Shown here piece by piece: positions 50,701 through 59,535 of a stretch of DNA of 64,000 nt. The notes under the pieces were generated by a model that did no database searches, was not told where the DNA came from, and worked only from the letters and a program-made list of their open reading frames with translations. Source of the stretch: Strongylocentrotus droebachiensis (taxonomy: Eukaryota > Echinodermata > Echinoidea > Camarodonta > Strongylocentrotidae); contig JAVYIG010001836.1 in the NCBI GenBank assembly GCA_035222895.1, forward strand, positions 124,001 through 188,000, written 5' to 3'. The stretch's first letter is position 1. The number at the start of each line of letters is the position of its first letter. The translations under genes and the position numbers were made by a program.

Positions 50701-53700
50701 TCACAGTTTACGTTTTCATACCCGCGGAGCCGTACGAGTTGCACGCTTTCCTCGAGGACCTCGATGAAAAGGGACTTCTTGACGATGGAGATTACATTGT
50801 CGTCGCCATCTTCTTCAAGATCTTCGACGAGTCTAACCGAGATGGACTTATAAAGGGTAAGGTCATTGTCCTCCCTAAACCCTGTTTCATAATAAATGTT
50901 TATCAATTTCAAAATACGGCAGCTGTTATAAGCTACTGAAATCCTTCTATTTGTTTGGCTCTGTGCAAAGTTGATGAAACATGATACCAATTTGTTTGAT
51001 TGAAAATTCGTTTTATGAAAAACGGGGTCCTTTTAACGGTATCCACTGGTCTGGTTTTTCAGACCAGTGGTTTCATTTATTCATTTTCAATATTGATAAA
51101 TCTGTGAATTCATATTCGTGGAAAATAATCCAAAATATAGTAACAACATGTTATCTATAAGGGGAAATTTATCGGACTGGTATTCCTACAAAATGGTACG
51201 AGAATAGTTATATTAGCTCTTATCCTGCCACAGGGCTAATCCCCCCAGTGCCAGATTTATAACGAGATAATCGGATTAACGCGATGGTACTAACAATAGC
51301 GCGTGCAAAACACTAGGCACAGTCCAATGGGCATGAACAATAACTGCTATTACGAATGTTTGCTAGCATGCAAGAAGCAGCGTAACAATAGCGTGCACGC
51401 AGCCTCATGGCTAGTCCAGCCTCTGTACCGTTTTCGTTTAGCGCACCCAATCAGCTGATAAAATAACACACCCTCAACGTTGAAAGTAGACCTAGCCATT
51501 CCTCTAAATCTGGGTCATGTGGACGGAAATTTGGGGATTGCGCGATCAGTGGAGAGACCGCGATGTGTGTGGGGGATAAAAAGAACGAACGGACTGAGGA
51601 TTGCGCGATCAGTGGAGAGACCGCGATGTGTGTGGGGGATAAAAAGAACGAACGGACTGAATCTGGACTACCTCATGGCAGGCTATGAGTTAGAAATGAT
51701 ATGTGACGCCAGGGAGTAGTCTTTTTGTCAATACACATTTCTAAGGCCACAGGTTAAACGTGAAAAACAACTGTGCAATCATTATAATTATATCGAATTT
51801 GTTTTATTGATTTTAGAAGGTAATTATTGGGCTATTTGATTTGTCTATTATGCCTCTTTCTTTTCTTTTACGTTTATAGTTTCCTTTTTAGGTACTGTTT
51901 CATATAAGCTATATTGGTCATTTGCTACAACTTTATTTGTTCACCTCTTGCCAAAAGTAAATGTAACATTTACCTCTTCCATTACAAGTAATAATCTAAC
52001 TAGACACGGGCTAGTGCGACGCACGACACTTCATCGACTAACATTTCACCCAAAAAACTTTTTTTTTGTAAACCATGGCCCGACTACCCAATTGCGTAAA
52101 CTGACGTTAATGAAAGAGGATAGCGCAACGCATGACACTTCATCGAATAACATTTCACCCAATAAACTGGTTTTTTAAACCGTGGCCCGACTACCCAATT
52201 GCGTAAACTGACTTTAATGAAAAAGGATAGCGCGAAGCATGACACTTCATCGACTAACATTTCACCCAATAATTTTTTTTTTTTTAACCGTGGACCGACT
52301 TCCCAATTGCGTAAGCTGACTTTAATGGAAGAGGATACGCTACAACATTAACTGCATTTACTCCATCGTATCACCTTACTCGGTGATCCATGAGTGGATC
52401 TTGAGGATGTTAAAAAGCCAAATAATGTAGATTGATGATGATGATTCCCTGCCTACTTTAACTGACTTAATAACCCGATAAGCAAGATGGGGGTAGGCAT
52501 GTATCCACCCCCCCCCCCATCCTTCTTGCGGATCGATTTACCTAATAACATTAGTAAGCCAGGCCTGGTTTCTGCATTGGTGCACTTGATGCGGGATAAT
52601 ATAATCATCGGTGTCCCCTCTGGGGTAACCTATACACCTGTTTCTTAACAGGTTATCTTGTTAGGGGTGTCACTTTAACATTATTAATGGAGGTATCGAA
52701 CCAAATTAGCGGACCTGTTGGGCGAAAACAATTCCAAGAACCCTCCCTCCTAAAAATAAAAATACCAAAAGAGGTCTTCATTTCTTACCGAAAATGAAAC
52801 AATACTCCAGGTGTTTTTTTTTTAAAGGGACACCGCTGGACCATTTTGAAAAGGAGAAGGAGGAGTGTTAACCTTATCATTGAGAAAGACGTCCGAGAAC
52901 GTCAAACGAAAAGAGGGTGTGGTTACACCCCACACCCCTGTTTAAGCGACCACCTTGATCTCGTGTAACAATAACATGTAGAATTACCACCATCAGTTTG
53001 ATGATGATGATGATGATGATGATGATTATTATTGTTATTACTATTAGGCCTTTAAAAAAAAAGATGTTGTATCGCCCTTATTGTGACCGACCCCAAAATC
53101 TTGAAATCTACTGTCGGCTTTTTAATTTCATTTTTTTTTAAAAACCGTTTTTGAGAAGAAACAAAATTTATTAATGCATGCAGATCTGAGAAATATCAGC
53201 CCCAAGAGGGAGTACAAAAAAGAAGAAACATTTCCGACTGACCGACCCATGTTTTGGCACCTAAAGAGCAATACAACATCTTTTTTTTTTAGGCCTCATC
53301 ATTGTTATCATTATCGTTATCACTGTTATTGGTATTGTTATTATTATCATTATTATTAATGCATTCATAATTATGATTATTATTATGATTATTATTATCA
53401 TTATTATCATTATTTTTATGATTATTATTATGATTATTATTATGATTATTATTATGATTATTATTATTATTATTATTATTATTATGATGATTATTATTAT
53501 TATTATTATTATCATAATTGATTCCATATCTTAATCGCAGGTGTCGCCTACCCTGCAGTAGGCCCCGACGGTATCCCCCAACGCATCAGGTACATGCACA
53601 ACGTCATCATGCTCTTCTACACGAGTGCCATGAGTCCTGACTTCAATGAATTCAAGATCGAAGCAAGGGCCTATCTCTCAGAGCCGCCCTTCAACTTCGA

Positions 53701-54465
53701 CTCTGGTCTCCTTGATGATATGGGATATCCCATTCAGGTACATTCCAAAATGAATAGCATATCAGCAACAGTTAACAACTAAATTATTAATACCCCTTTT
53801 ACATTCGATTTCTTTTTCTTTCGGGGGGGGGGGGTTCTTAACTTAAGAATGAAAGGTGGAGTAGTTGAATTGGGGCTTTTGTTGAATACTTTTAAATTTA
53901 AGCTTTAATATGCCACATTCTTTAGGAAGAAATCAAATGCCCACATACTTAGAAAAAATATAAAACAATGTGTATGGATAATTTAGTTGTTGACTGTATT
54001 ATGGTCAGTTTTTCGATTGAGACTACAATGACGAATGTCTAAATACGTTTCCTCATTTACATAACTAAAAATTAAAACAAAGAAGTTCACGAATGAAGAC
54101 AAGTATGGTGTGATTGTTGTGATCAACTTATCCTAAAACTTAACCCTTATTAAACAAAAATGACTCGATTTTGATGCAGAATCAGTGTCACCACAGCTCA
54201 CGGCTCATGGCATTTTGACATAGATATCGCGACGTTTTACAGAAGCGTAAATCGGTCTCCAAACCAATTTGGAAGGTTAAGATATCGCTTTAAAAAAAAA
54301 AAATCCTTTCATTTCTAAAACCCGCCTAGATCACAGAGGATGCTGCTTATCTTTACGATGCTGTGATGCTGTACGCTAATGCTCTCAACCAAACACTGAG
54401 CGAAGGAGGGAGCATCATGAACGGGACCGATATTATCTCAAACATCCTAGACAAAACATACCAGA
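44564..54465 (+). CDS. Partial receptor guanylate cyclase-type gene, ANF-receptor ligand-binding domain (5 exons)
   Basis: Five exons join without a stop into 264 codons plus one base. The introns are 44737-46413, 46551-50706, 50857-53540 and 53738-54329. The junction phases agree at every step: exon 1 leaves 2 bases, exons 2 and 3 leave 1 each, exon 4 leaves 0. The product reads as a type I periplasmic-binding-like ANF-receptor domain, the extracellular ligand-binding part of single-pass membrane guanylate cyclases that make cGMP. Landmarks in order are ARTVPTTEKVAESVLALLKQ followed by FNW, then RIYVF, the stretch AYLSEPPFNF, and AAYLYDAVMLYANAL near the C-terminal lobe. The pattern RIYV, PPFNF, AAYLYDAV recalls insect Gyc76C and guanylate cyclase 32E more than vertebrate NPR-A/B; this is from memory of the family, with no search run. 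N-glycosylation sequons NQT and NGT lie in the last exon. The N-terminal part of the domain, the membrane segment, kinase-homology and cyclase domains are absent from the window or unrecognised, so identity as a cyclase rather than a clearance-type receptor is inferred. Confidence 0.85.
44744..44996 (+). mobile_element. tRNA-derived SINE abutting a splice donor
   Basis: The A-box-like sequence is CTAGTGGATAAGTC and the B box is GGTTCAAGTCC at 44797-44807. The shared body follows (TTTGCCACTCTCCACCAAGG, then GGGTACC) and the tail is (ATT)n. It begins about 7 bp after the donor GT at 44737-44738, inside intron 1 of the receptor gene and in the same orientation. It belongs to the same family as the copies at 43340 and 55257. 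Confidence 0.85.
45280..45707. mobile_element. Foldback MITE, copy 1 (intron 1)
   Basis: The left arm starts GTTATCAAATCTAATGCATA and continues to TTCACCTGTTATGAATAAATG. The right arm ends ACATTACATTTGATAAC. The same arms occur in the copies at 45749 and 46861. This copy carries about 160 bp of extra sequence between its arms. Confidence 0.65.
45749..46006. mobile_element. Foldback MITE, copy 2 (intron 1)
   Basis: The left arm begins GTTACCAAATCTAATACATA and includes ATTCCATTCACCTG. The right arm ends GGTATGCATTAAATTTTGTTAC, inverse complementary to the left. The internal sequence GTATTTCAATAGTCAGAATGC is shared with copy 1. Confidence 0.65.
46200..46397 (+). repeat. (CT)n/(TG)n tract before the exon B acceptor
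   Basis: About 200 bp of nearly pure pyrimidine, mainly CT with short TGTGTG insertions, ends about 16 bp before the acceptor AG at 46412-46413. It can serve as an exceptionally long polypyrimidine tract, and as a microsatellite its length is likely to vary. Confidence 0.9.
46414..46550 (+). CDS. ANF-receptor domain exon B (internal exon)
   Basis: This 137-bp exon has an acceptor ending GACACCAG and a donor GTGAGT. The first base completes an arginine codon with exon A. It then encodes LEKFLPLHGIKVQHAFSYEN and continues to IKDNRLKDIIEQSYTNTR, leaving one base. In the family this is the strand-helix unit that ends in the acidic-aromatic loop before the central RxYV strand. About 200 bp of almost pure CT repeat lies just upstream of the acceptor, with CTTAAC as a possible branch point at about 46394-46399. 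A 248-bp inverted repeat begins about 40 bp past the donor. An open frame runs on through the donor into that repeat, but the splice site and the exon C match argue that it is intronic. Confidence 0.85.
46593..46840. repeat. Long inverted repeat in intron 2 just past a splice donor
   Basis: The left arm (ACACTATGAATATGACGGAC, then ATACAGTTCCTC and CATCCCTTCACTGCTATTATG) pairs with a right arm of about the same length. The right arm reads CATAATAGCAGTGAAGGGATG, GAGGAACTGTAT, then GTCCGTTATGTTCATAGTGT. The loop is about 20 bp near 46717-46737. Arms of about 105-120 bp are interrupted by a few mismatches and a 20-bp unpaired segment in the left arm. It begins about 40 bp after the exon B donor. 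Confidence 0.8.
46861..47096. mobile_element. Foldback MITE, copy 3 (intron 2)
   Basis: The left arm is CGTAATCTAATCAAATTTAA, continuing to TTCACCTGTTATGAATAATTG. The right arm, GTAACAGGTGAAC through ATTAAATTTGATTAGATAACG, is its inverse complement. The arms are about 100 bp, making this the most symmetrical of the three copies. Confidence 0.75.
47640..48490. repeat. Hierarchical degenerate repeat in intron 2
   Basis: A segment of about 200 bp starting near 47957 recurs near 48288, a period of about 330 bp. Shared blocks in order are AATGGACCATYCTCTTGC, GTCAGGGCTA, CCATTCCTCC, ACGTTTCGTCAGA, and GGGTTAGTGTTATGTTTCTC. Within each unit a shorter motif of the form TTATGTTTC...CAATGGGCC recurs every 60-70 bp. 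It extends to about 47640 in weaker form. Confidence 0.65.
47737..47874. mobile_element. Small MITE-like repeat, copy 2
   Basis: The sequence from CCCGTTTCACAAAGCC through AATGACAAATGACAAAAATC to CACTGATGACAAGTTCTG matches the segment at 23909-24055. TTTGTCACTGA/TCAGTGACAAA pairs give it a partly palindromic structure. It ends in GAAGCGCCCCC. It is inserted within the degenerate repeat of intron 2. Confidence 0.7.
48491..50706. other. Intron 2, 3' half: no feature seen
   Basis: Ordinary AT-rich intron sequence between the degenerate repeat and exon C. No open frame with a family match and no repeat with a second copy in the window. Confidence 0.6.
50707..50856 (+). CDS. ANF-receptor domain exon C (internal exon)
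   Basis: This 150-bp exon has an acceptor ending TTTCACAG and a donor GTAAGG. With the carried base it encodes IYVFIPAEPYELHAFLEDLD, then EKGLLDDGDYIVVAIFFKIF and DESNRDGLIKG. The RIYVF strand formed across the junction with exon B, the helix with LEDLDEKGLL, and the GDYIVVAI strand are characteristic of the central beta sheet and hinge of receptor guanylate cyclase ectodomains (compare RxYVxLG and GDYFVVGI in the insect members, from memory). It leaves one base for exon D. It lies 4.2 kb after exon B. An antisense open frame covers the same segment but shows no family match. Confidence 0.88.
51535..51660. repeat. Perfect 63-bp tandem duplication (intron 3)
   Basis: Two identical 63-bp units, each starting GGATTGCGCGATCAGTGGAG, lie head to tail at 51535-51597 and 51598-51660. 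They sit inside an 80-codon plus-strand open frame (51480-51719), and 63 is a multiple of three, so the frame survives. The encoded peptide has no family I recognise and the splice phases of the receptor do not need it. Confidence 0.9.
52025..52345. repeat. Three-unit tandem repeat of about 108 bp (intron 3)
   Basis: The units start GACACTTCATCGAMTAACAT at 52025, 52134 and 52241, giving periods of 109 and 107. Each contains a T-run followed by AACCRTGGMCCGACT, CCAATTGCGTAARCTGAC and AATGRAARAGGATA. The units are about 85-90 percent alike by eye. Reading frames on both strands are by-products. Confidence 0.85.
53000..53046. repeat. (GAT)n/(TTA)n microsatellite
   Basis: About nine ATG/GAT triplets followed by TTA triplets in intron 3. 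Confidence 0.9.
53296..53517. repeat. (TTA)n microsatellite before the exon D acceptor
   Basis: The sequence is interrupted TTA/ATT triplets with scattered GTTATC and ATG variants. It ends about 23 bp upstream of the acceptor AG at 53539-53540. Only 23 bp of non-repeat sequence separates it from the exon. Confidence 0.9.
53541..53737 (+). CDS. ANF-receptor domain exon D (internal exon)
   Basis: This 197-bp exon has an acceptor ending AATCGCAG and a donor GTACAT, which is weaker than the other donors. It completes a glycine codon and encodes GVAYPAVGPDGIPQRIRYMH, then NVIMLFYTSAMSPDFNEFKI and EARAYLSEPPFNFDSG to MGYPIQ, ending in phase 0. The motif EPPFNF matches the conserved PPFNF or RPPF segment of the second lobe. 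About 200 bp of TTA/ATT repeat ends about 25 bp before the acceptor, so this acceptor lacks an ordinary polypyrimidine tract. Confidence 0.85.
54330..54465 (+). CDS. ANF-receptor domain exon E (last exon seen)
   Basis: This 136-bp exon has an acceptor ending CCCGCCTAG and a donor GTAAGT. It encodes ITEDAAYLYDAVMLYANALN, then QTLSEGGSIMNGTDIISNIL and DKTYQ, leaving one base. AAYLYDAVxLYAxAL is one of the most conserved helices of this family. The following NG(S/T)xII segment precedes the final strand that normally reads GxVxIDxNGD. NQT and NGT are N-glycosylation sequons, consistent with an extracellular location. The next exon should begin with two bases and carry that last strand. I found no such sequence between 54466 and 64000, so intron 5 is probably longer than 9.5 kb. 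Confidence 0.87.
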
Positions 54466-55256
54466 GTAAGTTTTTGAAAATATTGCATCTGCATGACCTT
54501 CTTGTAAGTTCGCTTTAAAAGGAATAATTGGCCCAATTAACAGGTGACATGTGACCCATTAGTTTCGATTGTTAAGTGGAATTTGTTTTATGAGCAGGAT
54601 GTAGACGATGACCTTGATCATTTGAGAGACAATACTCGATAAACACTCAAATAATGATGGTATTGACTACACAGTTTCACCCTTCATGCTACTGTACGTT
54701 TTTATAGGAGATCAACGCACTATATCACACATCCTTTATGACATTGAGGCAAAAACTTGCATTGCTATTCATCGGGAATTATGTTTGATTGTACATGTAC
54801 CTTCAATTAATTGATCCCCAAAGTAATCAACTAATGGTTTACATTTTAAATATTAATCATGGCAATGTCCTTCCACAAAATGGTTTCAAAGAGTAATGAA
54901 AAACACTTGATAGCAGGCATGCATTAATCATGTTTATCATATTAATTGATAATAATACTTGTATTCATCATTTTGTATCATTGGTGACTTTTTGCTTTTA
55001 TTAGTGCTTGTACAGTGCACCCGAACCCGAATCCACCAACCCTATACAATTAGATGAACATAAACGAGTGAAACATTTCAATTATGATGCAAATACAACA
55101 TCGACTAGGAAAATAACTGATAATAGTGCTTAACGTAGGTGTATGAATGTTATGATGTATTGTAATATTGATCGTCATTTTTTTTTTGGGGGGGGGGGGA
55201 ACTGAAAGAAAAAAGATTGATGGGCATGGGTGTTACGGATTATAATTTTTTTTTTA
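54466..55256. other. Intron 5, first part: no further exon seen
   Basis: I looked here for the expected GxVxIDxNGD-type strand of the receptor domain, which should start two bases into a codon. I found none. A T-run followed by a G-run lies at 55179-55199. Confidence 0.6.
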
Positions 55257-55500
55257 AAGGTGTAGTGGTATGCTCATTCACTTGACTCTCATTGCAAGGA
55301 ATGAGGGTTCGAATCCCAGCCGGGCTCTAACGTTCTTTGGTAATACGTTAATCGACATTTGCCACTCTCCACCCAAGAGTAGATAGTTACCTGGCAATTG
55401 GTATGGTTATAGAAATTGGAGGGCTCGTGGGAAGAGTTGTATTGATACTGACGTGGCTACCCTTGTTTAATAAGACCAAATTATTATTATTATTATTCAT
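55257..55500 (+). mobile_element. tRNA-derived SINE in intron 5
   Basis: The head has GTAGTGGTATGCTC and a perfect B box GGTTCGAATCC at 55306-55316. The family body TTTGCCACTCTCCACCCAAG follows, then GTTACCTGGCAATTGGTATG, and a (TTA)n tail. Its head differs from the other copies, so it may be a related subfamily with a different tRNA origin. Confidence 0.8.
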
Positions 55501-55949
55501 TTATGTATCATCATTAAATGGATAAGTAGCAATTAAACAACAATGACAAGTACTATTTCAAATCACAGCACACCACCATCAATGAAATGGCCGCACCCAC
55601 CATATATCTGGCTTTGGTTCATATCAAAAGCATATCATGTAGTATCAATATGGGCTCTGTGATTATTATTGTTGTTGAAAACTTAATTTCAATAATAGTT
55701 ATCATTCTGAAGACACCTTGTCCTTCACCGTCAATGATACCATATACTTGGATCAAGGGTCCAAAACTTCAATCATATAATTATGCTGGTTGTTATTTCG
55801 ACCATGATGACTGAGCAAAGTGATCGCAAGCGTCGACATTCGCTCCATACTTCTTCCTGCTGCAACTTTTGTCTTAAGGATCTCTTACATTACTGTCTCG
55901 GTTTTCTTGTGGGTTTTTAAGAGCTCTTGAAATCCACGGTAAAGCCTTA

Positions 55950-55959
55950 CGGAACTGTT
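55950..55959. repeat. Left target-site duplication of the 3.8-kb element
   Basis: CGGAACTGTT directly precedes the left inverted end. The identical decamer follows the right end at 59741-59750. An 11-bp match is possible because the next base is G on both sides. Confidence 0.8.
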
Positions 55960-57213
55960 GGGTGTTTGGAAAACGAAGACCGAAGAACGAAGACCGGGGA
56001 CCATGTGCGCGCACGTACGTGCGTCAATGTGATGATCCCCAGTCTTCGATCTTCGTTTTCCAAAATAAACCAGGGTGTTTTGGAAAATGAAGACCGAAGA
56101 CCGGGGACCCATGTATTATGTGTGTTCGGCGTTGATAATAATTACAATACTACTTAAACACTGTCAGAATGTAAAAAAGCTATTATGACAATAATAATTA
56201 TAATAATAGTATAATAATAATAATAATAATAACAACACTAATGATAATACATGTATAAAAGACGATGAAAATAATGATGATTAAAATAATAACATTAATA
56301 ATAAGCATAACAACTTATGCAAAGGAAAACCAACAAAAAATAGCCTTTATAGACAGGTGGCTGCTACAGACAGGTTCTTCACACCTAATCTATATCCATG
56401 GGAATCAATTTTTAGTGGCCACTGATAGGAAGGTGTCTACTAAAGAGAGATGGCCGCTAATTAAGACAGGTTTGGCTGTATTTTCATCATTTATAATCGC
56501 ATATGTGCGCCCGGCCAAATCGAGGAGAGAGAAGAAGAGACGATCCCCGGTCTTCGATCTTCGTTTTCCAAAATACCCCAGGGTGTTTTGGAAAACGAAG
56601 ACCGAAGACCGGGGACCCATGTATTATGTGTGTTCAGCGTTGATAATAATTACAATACTACTGAAATACTGTCAGAAAGATGAAAACGATGATGACAAAA
56701 ACAACAACAACAATGATAATAATAATAATAGGATAATAATAATAATAGTAATGATAATACATAATAATAATGATAAAAGATGATGATAAAAATGATGATA
56801 AAAATGTTAACATTAATAATAAGCATAACAACTTTTGCAAATTATTTTTTGTTGATCAGAGAAAGAACAACCGACCTGAGTTGTTATCTTGTTTATATAC
56901 AGTGTTGTTGTGTGTCTAATTTAGCAGTCATAACAAAGCAATAAAAGAGTTCATTATTACATTTTACAAGCCAAGTGATTGATTTTACTTATTGCTGGTT
57001 GTGTGCAGTCATGTGTGAAGAGAGGAAGGATGTGATCACATTGGAACGTAATGCACAATACAAGTAATTTTTTTAACATTCTTGACACAGTAGTGATAAC
57101 TGGAGTTATATTAGAATGATTAAACAAGAAATATTAATATCTTAAACTCATTAAGAAAGTGGGTCTGGAAGTATACGATAATAGGTAGTTGGAATATGGA
57201 AATCCAGTGGGAG

Positions 57214-57448
57214 GGGGTCTCACATATTAAGACATACGGGGGTGTGCCGCTCTATTGGACCCATTTTTAACAAAAAAATCCCTAAACATGGGTCTGTTTT
57301 TTTCTTCAAAATTTCAAAAATGTTCGGGTGGTTGCATGTGAAAAATGGGCCTTTATTTCGAGTAAAATTCCCCCAAATGACCCTCAGAAATGGGTAGGGT
57401 TTCGAGGCTTGAGCGGCACACCCCCTTCCAAGCCAAATCTGAGACCCC
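57214..57448. mobile_element. Short foldback element nested in the 3.8-kb element
   Basis: The left arm starts GGGGTCTCACATATTAAGAC and runs to GGGGGTGTGCCGCTC. The right arm (about 57412-57448) is its imperfect inverse complement, GAGCGGCACACCCCC running to GAGACCCC. The interior also folds on itself (GGACCCAT near 57259, ATGGGTCTG near 57289, AAATGGGCC near 57342). It sits in the central, least repetitive part of the larger element, so it probably inserted there later. Confidence 0.65.
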
Positions 57449-58653
57449 GATTCCGGGCTGGAAATACATGATAAAGGCAAATGCAATTTGTGAGTACCGG
57501 TAGTAAACTACAACCTTTGTTGTAAGATCCCCGGTCTTCGGTCTTCGTTTTCCAAAACACCCTGGGGTATTTTGGAAAACGAAGATCGAAGACCGGGGAT
57601 CGTCTCTTCCTCTCTCTCCTCGATTTGGCCTGGCGCACATATGCGACTATTAATGATGAAAATACAGCCAAACCTGTCTTAGCTCTCTTTAGACTAGTAG
57701 ACACCTATCTATAGTGGCCACTAAAAATTGGTTCCCATGGATATAAATTAGGTGTTTAAGAACCTGTCTGTAGCAGCCACCTGTCTATCAAAGTCATTTT
57801 AGTTCACGTTTTTCTTGGCTAGCCATTGTAGAAAATGTTTACTGTCATTTCCATTGCATAAGTTCTTATGCTTATTATTAATATTGTTATCATTATTATT
57901 AACATTATTATCATAACCATTATTATATTATCATTATAATTATTATTATTATTATTATTAATATTATTATTATTGTTATTATTAGGCCTATTATTACTAT
58001 TATTATTATTATCAGTGTTGTTGTTGTTTGTCATCATCGTTTTCATCATTCTGACAGTTTTCCAGTATTATTGTAATTATTATTAACGCCGAACACGCAT
58101 AGTACATGGGTCCCCGGTCTTCGGTCTTCGTTTTCCAAAACACCCTGGGGTATTTTGGAAAACGAAGATCGAAGACCGGGGATCGACACTTCTCCTCTCT
58201 TCTTGATCTGGCCGCAGCCAGGTTTGCTATTTCATCTAATGACTAAGTTTGGGAGGTTAACCTATTATAAGTAGGTTAGGCACTATAACTATAGTAGTGT
58301 GTTGTGTTTAGATTATGTGACTTTGTTTGTTTGCATACGAATATTCAATTATGTTTTATAGTTATTAGTACTTTTTATTAAAAGGCAGTCCGTGTCACGA
58401 GGTTAACCATCACAGGTCTCCTCCTGTTTTACAGACTCATCTCATCTCTATTTTTGGTACCCTACTATTTACAAAAGTAACAAGGGCCACCTGTCTATAA
58501 AGGCCATTTTTTTGTTTCCCCTGGGTAGCCATTATATACACTTTTTCTCTGTAGTTTTTTCTTTGCATAGGCCTATTATGCTTATTATTAATGTTATTAT
58601 TTTTATCATTATTATCATCATCTTTTATCATTATTAGTATGTATTATCATTAC

Positions 58654-58687
<34 letters not shown>

Positions 58688-59436
58688 GTTATTATACTAT
58701 TATTATTATTATCATTGTTGTTGCTGTTTTTGTCATCATCGTTTTTATCATTCTGACAGTGTTTCAGTAGTATTGCAATTATTATCAACGCTGAACACAC
58801 ATAATACATGGGTCCCCGGTCTTCGGTCTTCGATTTCCAAAACACCCTGGGGTATTTTGGAAAACGAAGATCGAAGACCGGGGATCGTCTCTTCCTCTCT
58901 CTCCTCGATTTGGCCGGGCGCACATATGCGATTATAAATGATGAAAATACAGTCATCTCTGTCTTAATTAGCGGCCATCTTTCTTTAGTAGACACCTTCC
59001 TGCACCAAAAATTATTTCCCACGGATATAGATTAGGTGTTAAGAACCGGTCTGTAGCAGCCACCTGTCTATAAAGGCTATTTATTTTGTTGGTTTGCTTT
59101 AATTTGCATAAGTTGTTATGCTTATTATTAATGTTATTATTTTTATCATTATTATCATCATATTTTATCATTATTATTATGTATTATCATTACTATTATT
59201 ATTATTATTATTATTATCATTATTATTATTATACTATTATTATTATTATCATTGTTGTTGTTGTTTTTGTCATCATCGTTTTTAATCATTCTGACAGTGT
59301 TTCAGTAGTATTGTAATTATTATCAACGCCGAACACACATAATACATGGGTCCCCGGTCTTCAGTCTTCGTTTTCCAAAACACCCTAGGGTATTTTGGAA
59401 AACGAAGACAGAAGACCGGGGATCGTCTCTTCCTAT

Positions 59437-59535
59437 CTCTCTCTCTCTCTCTCTCTCTCTCCTCACGTGTGTGCACTCCACGTACAAGTGCATGGGATCG
59501 TCTCTTCCTATCTCTCTCTCTCTCTCTCTCTCTCC
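59437..59535. repeat. Paired (CT)n tracts with a duplicated flank
   Basis: Two copies of a unit (CGTCTCTTCCTATCTCTC, (CT)n, TCACGTG, GTGCACT, CACGTACAAGTGCATG) lie head to tail at about 59424-59492 and 59498-59572, inside the 3.8-kb element. This is a local tandem duplication that also doubled the CT microsatellite. Confidence 0.8.

Noticed and set aside
50613-50990. 125-codon minus-strand frame opposite exon C
   Set aside because: The plus strand gives the family motif RIYVF...GDYIVVAI with good splice sites. The antisense frame is a shadow of it.
53261-53527. Minus-strand open frame made almost only of isoleucine
   Set aside because: It is the TTA microsatellite read in one frame.
56700-59320. 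Asn/Asp-rich and Tyr/Ile-rich open frames
   Set aside because: They are TTA/AAT tracts of the 3.8-kb element read in different frames.
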